Positions 60,778-64,000 of a stretch of DNA of 64,000 nucleotides are shown in pieces; within the stretch, counting starts at the first letter, position 1; every line of letters starts with the position of its first letter. Origin of the DNA: Sphingobacterium thalpophilum (GTDB lineage: Bacteria > Bacteroidota > Bacteroidia > Sphingobacteriales > Sphingobacteriaceae); contig NZ_LR590484.1 in NCBI RefSeq assembly GCF_901482695.1, positions 4,216,001-4,280,000 on the forward strand, given 5' to 3'. A program made the position numbers and the translations under genes. The notes beneath the pieces are model-generated. The model was not told the origin of the DNA. It made no database searches and saw nothing but the letters and a program-made list of their open reading frames with translations.

Positions 60778-62073
60778 ATGAATCTGAAAAACAACTATGT
60801 ATATATTTTGCTGGCCTATGCCACGAGCTGTGGCCTACTGCTCACTACATCCTGCAAGAAAGACCCGGTTTCGCCGGATCCGGAGATCAGTATCGCTATT
60901 ACGCCATTGCCACGTCCGGTTGGTGTGGCTAAAGGAGAGATCTCAAGCAAATCTATCGGTGCCGCCGGGGGCACCCTTGTTTCGGCAGATGGACGCCTGC
61001 AAATTGCCATTCCTGCCGGCGCATTGACAGAAGACAAACTCATTTCGGTGCAACCGGTCGAACAGACAAATATAGCCGGTATCGGCTTGTCTTACCGATT
61101 GACGCCACATCAGCTCACATTTAAGAAAAAGGTGACGCTTAGTTTAGGACTGGAAGAAGTAGCCGAACAGATCGGTCTACCGCAGACCCTCGGATTTGCC
61201 TACCAGCAGGAGGACCAGGTCTGGAAGTACGTCGGTGCCAGTCGTGTGGATATGGTGCAAAAAACAATAAGTTACGAAACGACGCATTTCAGCGACTGGT
61301 CTTTGATGAACAAGCTGTCCTTGTCACCATACGAAGCCACCGTCGAACCGGGGCAGAGCCAGTCCGTACGTGCCCTGATCTACACACAGACCAAGTGGGA
61401 CGACTTATTGACTCCGCTGACGGGTTCATCTGAAGGAGCAGAGCCAGGTTATCCCGTCGGCACACCAGCCGCTTTACCCAGTAGATTTATAGATACATGG
61501 GAACTAACGGGGCCTGGTAAGATTGTCAAAGCAGATGCGAGCACGGTGACTTATCAGGCTCCGGCAGCGATGAATGGCAGCGCTGCGGCCACCGTAAGTC
61601 TCAAATTGAAGGCGCCGCGGGCGGGAACTTATCTGTTACTTTCCAATCTGCACCTCTCCGGCAATGGCTGGATTGAACTCAGTATAGCCGGCGCCGCTCC
61701 GGTGAGATTTCCAGCGTCTTCAGCAGCAAAATCCGGTAATCAATATTTATTATCGAATCCTGAAAATGAAGGTGGTGGATACTTTTTGCTGCGCTGGAAT
61801 GGGGGTGTGGGCGAATATGGGTACAGTATAGCCAATGGAGGTAACCATTTCCATTTTCAGACTTCTACAACCACCTACATGAGCCGATACCTGGATGAGA
61901 TTGTCAAAGATATTGTACCCAGTGGCGGAAAGATCAATATCACTAAATTGGAGAATGGATGGGTAGAGGGGGCATTCCATGTCACGAATGCCGGATATGG
62001 TCAATTTTTAATGAGCACGACGACGGCGAATGGCCGCTTTAGAGCGAAGGTATTCGATTCAGGAAAGCGCTAA
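60778..62073 (+). CDS. lipoprotein with ZU5-like domain
   Basis: A 431-residue lipoprotein (lipobox TTSC, Cys about 26) with a ZU5-like domain at about 55-155 (SIGAAGGTLVSADGRLQIAI, PAGALTEDKLISVQPVE, SYRLTPHQLTFKKKVTLSL). The C-terminal half (200-431) is beta-rich and not recognised. It starts 7 bp after the OmpA gene. Probably surface-exposed; function unknown. Confidence 0.82.
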   Translation: MNLKNNYVYILLAYATSCGLLLTTSCKKDPVSPDPEISIAITPLPRPVGVAKGEISSKSIGAAGGTLVSADGRLQIAIPAGALTEDKLISVQPVEQTNIAGIGLSYRLTPHQLTFKKKVTLSLGLEEVAEQIGLPQTLGFAYQQEDQVWKYVGASRVDMVQKTISYETTHFSDWSLMNKLSLSPYEATVEPGQSQSVRALIYTQTKWDDLLTPLTGSSEGAEPGYPVGTPAALPSRFIDTWELTGPGKIVKADASTVTYQAPAAMNGSAAATVSLKLKAPRAGTYLLLSNLHLSGNGWIELSIAGAAPVRFPASSAAKSGNQYLLSNPENEGGGYFLLRWNGGVGEYGYSIANGGNHFHFQTSTTTYMSRYLDEIVKDIVPSGGKINITKLENGWVEGAFHVTNAGYGQFLMSTTTANGRFRAKVFDSGKR

Positions 62074-62193
62074 TCTGTCAAAAGGGGAATATTTACAACA
62101 TTCACGTCTGTCGCACAGCCACAGCGCTAACGCAAGCTGTAATATCGTTGTGTTAGTTTCTGGAAATCTAAGAGTTTGTTTCATATGTTTGTT

Positions 62194-62226
62194 AAAGCCC
62201 CGATCCGTCCCGGACAAGGGGCTTTT
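62194..62226 (+). terminator. terminator of the OmpA operon
   Basis: AAAGCCCC / GGGGCTTT with a 16-base loop and T-run (GGGGCTTTTT), about 120 bp after the lipoprotein stop. Confidence 0.8.
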
Positions 62227-62299
62227 TGATTTCCCTGCAGGCGGCCCATCGTTGTTTCATATCAAAACCTTTATAAGTAACTTGTCAGTGGCATCTTTT

Positions 62300-62902
62300 T
62301 CATTTTAAAAATACCGGTAACAAGATTTCATCTACCATCATTTCTAGCCTCTTTTTGGTGATCATTTGAGGTCGGATCAAGTTTTCCGTTCGTATCAGGT
62401 CGTAGGGAAGCATTAAAGTTACTTCACTCGTTTGTTTGATTTGTTCACCTCTTTTTTCAGCATTTGACAATATGTTTTTTGTTGCGTTCAGGTATTTTTC
62501 AATAGCCTGTTGGTGTATTGGAAGCTCGTTTGTATCCGCTTTGTCTTGCGCTCTTAAAAAATAATAGTTGTTAATAATTTCGGTGCCAATCTCCATATAT
62601 ACTTTTTGGAATACAGTCAACAATTGTACAAAATCTTTTCGCAGGCTTCCATTGTCTTTTAATTCCGCGAAGAATACCCCATCAAACAGCTTTTTTGCCT
62701 TATATGCGTATATTTCCTGGAGCAAGTCAAAGGGTGTCGCCCATCTTCTGTAGAGCACTGTACGACTCGTATTGGCTTCATCGGCTATCTGCTGAAAGGT
62801 CAGGTCCGTAATCTTTACTGTGGTCGTCAGCTTCATTGTTGCATCGTACAAGCTTTCTAGTAGTTCATCGCCACGTCTCCTGCTGTTTTTAGTTTGCTCC
62901 AT
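62300..62902 (-). CDS. TetR-family repressor
   Basis: A 200-residue TetR regulator; HTH at about 30-60 (TFQQIADEANTSRTVLYRRWATPFDLL). It is divergent from the PPOX-fold gene at 63008. The gap contains an imperfect inverted repeat GTATCTTAT/ATAAGGTAC around the -7 box TATCTTTG (62967-62974), a candidate operator. Confidence 0.93.
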   Translation of the reverse strand: MEQTKNSRRRGDELLESLYDATMKLTTTVKITDLTFQQIADEANTSRTVLYRRWATPFDLLQEIYAYKAKKLFDGVFFAELKDNGSLRKDFVQLLTVFQKVYMEIGTEIINNYYFLRAQDKADTNELPIHQQAIEKYLNATKNILSNAEKRGEQIKQTSEVTLMLPYDLIRTENLIRPQMITKKRLEMMVDEILLPVFLK

Positions 62903-63007
62903 ATAATTTTTCTATAAAGATAAAAAAAAATTAGAAACAATATGTATCTTATTTGGTTATTCTCTTTATCTTTGTTATAAGGTACAATTTGAATCTTATT
63001 TTTTAAA

Positions 63008-63472
63008 ATGAACACAAGACAGCAACAGAATACCCTGTGTACGGACCAACTGAGAGATTTTTTCAAAAGTCATCATGACAAGTTGCTATGCACAGCGAAT
63101 AAAAATGGAGAACCGTCAATCGCCTTGATGGGAACGCCACGATTAAATAGTGCAGGCAATATTGAACTGGAATTAAGCGACAACCCTTCGGTTTCACTAA
63201 ACAATATTCAGGAGAATAAAGCCGTGGTGTTTTTGGTGTACGAACCCGCTGGTCGGGCAAGAGATTACAAAGGCGTGCGGATATACGCCGAAGCGATTGA
63301 AATACTAACAGAAGGTGAAAAATTAGAACATATTAGGGAGCTGCTTCGGATAAAATTTGGCGATGAACAGGCTGATGGGTTAGTGGCGACAGTGACTTTC
63401 CGCATCACAAAATTGCGGCCCATTGTGGACCGTGGCCAGCTCTGGAACGAACCGCCTTTTGCGGATGCCTAA
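63008..63472 (+). CDS. pyridoxamine 5'-phosphate oxidase-fold protein
   Basis: A 154-residue split-barrel protein (KLLCTANKNGEPSIALMGTP, AVVFLVYEPAGRARDYKGVR). This PPOX fold binds FMN or F420-like cofactors; the substrate is unknown. Its TetR repressor is divergent. Confidence 0.9.
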   Translation: MNTRQQQNTLCTDQLRDFFKSHHDKLLCTANKNGEPSIALMGTPRLNSAGNIELELSDNPSVSLNNIQENKAVVFLVYEPAGRARDYKGVRIYAEAIEILTEGEKLEHIRELLRIKFGDEQADGLVATVTFRITKLRPIVDRGQLWNEPPFADA

Positions 63473-63612
63473 TATTTGGCCTCATCGTAGGATTGGGACC
63501 GAGTTACTATACCAAGGGGATTATTCATTTAGGCTACAATAACAGCGGTTTTGAATACATTAGTTTTTTAATTGTTGCAGACTTTTATTGGCAACAATTA
63601 AAAAACGAGAAA

Positions 63613-64000
63613 ATGAAATTGAAAGACAAAACCTATCTAGTCACGGGTGGTACATCTGGGGTTGGAAAAGCTATTGCTACCGGCATTGCAAGGACAGGTG
63701 CCAATGTTGTCATCGTTAGCCGTAATACGTCAAATGGACAGCAAACTGTAAAAGAGATCTTGGAAAAAACAGCGAATAAAAATGTGTCCTTTGTTACGGC
63801 AGATTTAAGTTTGATGAAATCGGTTGAACAACTTAGCATGCAGTTTAAGCAACAATACAATCAACTGCACGGCTTGGTGAATGCCGCTGGGGCTTGGTAT
63901 TTCAAAAAAGAAATTACTAGCGAAGGAATCGACAAATCATTTGCCATAAATTATCTAAGCCATTTTGTGCTTACAAATAACTTACTTGATTTAATAAAAG
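63613..64000 (+). CDS. short-chain dehydrogenase/reductase, 3' truncated
   Basis: The first 129 codons of an SDR: MKLKDKTYLVTGGTSGVGKA (cofactor motif), ADLSLMKSVEQL and VNAAG. It runs off the window. The ATG at 63613 follows a purine-rich stretch. It is 140 bp after the PPOX gene and perhaps in the same regulon. Confidence 0.9.
   Translation, partial: MKLKDKTYLVTGGTSGVGKAIATGIARTGANVVIVSRNTSNGQQTVKEILEKTANKNVSFVTADLSLMKSVEQLSMQFKQQYNQLHGLVNAAGAWYFKKEITSEGIDKSFAINYLSHFVLTNNLLDLIK

Noticed and set aside
1..64000. CRISPR arrays, tRNA or rRNA genes, prophage modules, secretion or toxin-antitoxin loci
   Set aside because: None seen: no regular 24-40 bp repeats with spacers, no cloverleaf or rRNA signature and no phage structural genes.

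Overview
The window looks like a chromosomal stretch of a Bacteroidota bacterium, most likely a Sphingobacteriaceae member (Sphingobacterium or a close relative). The basis is FecR/TonB-receptor signalling, OMP_b-brl receptors, LytTR and NarL two-component pairs, a propeller/Y_Y_Y histidine kinase, many small lipoproteins and the Bacteroidota -7 element TAnnTTTG ahead of many genes. The genus is an inference from gene content; no rRNA or tRNA gene was seen.

Layout. 1-6.8 kb: the end of a FecR anti-sigma factor, a TonB-dependent receptor with an STN signalling domain and two lipoproteins, i.e. a trans-envelope uptake/signalling locus. 6.8-13.6 kb: small and orphan genes (GNAT, aspartyl-protease-like protein, Crp, RidA, DinB) mixed with decayed genes (an XRE regulator with an in-frame amber codon, a response-regulator stump). 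13.6-23.1 kb: a coherent stress/detoxification island (alpha/beta hydrolase, Ohr, two epoxide-hydrolase-like enzymes, a haem-binding/cytochrome P460 protein, DUF1223 and DsbD-alpha thiol proteins) around a LytTR two-component pair. Four promoters in this island carry tandem repeats of TGTCCGnTTCAA in 21-bp steps, each array ending exactly 25 bp before the -7 box. 23-34.6 kb: short-chain dehydrogenase/AraC, LuxR, NUDIX, TetR/quinone-reductase, AraC and MFS modules. 34.6-36.0 kb: an IS256-family element. 36-45.5 kb: four HxlR-type regulators (one dead), mostly divergent from flavin or NAD(P) oxidoreductases, and a tandem pair of Crp/Fnr paralogues with duplicated operators. 45.7-52.4 kb: SDR/tautomerase/AraC, a second LytTR pair, two outer-membrane proteins and a lipid A-type acyltransferase. 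52.4-62.1 kb: a NarL regulator with a 1000-residue propeller sensor, an outer-membrane receptor-like barrel, and an NTF2-like/OmpA/lipoprotein operon. 62.3-64 kb: TetR with a divergent PPOX-fold protein, then a truncated SDR.

How it fits together. Most of the window is single-component or two-component regulators sitting beside small redox and detoxification enzymes, an accessory landscape for sensing electrophiles, peroxides and quinones. The strongest undescribed signal is the LytTR regulon at 13.6-23.1 kb, where regulator, target promoters and target functions agree. The second is the Crp/Fnr pair at 42.8-44.4 kb, where a palindrome lies at an identical distance from two -7 boxes. Several genes are freshly broken (two amber codons at expected glutamines, one frameshifted paralogue, one poly-A frameshift), which suggests ongoing loss of regulators or, less likely, recoding.
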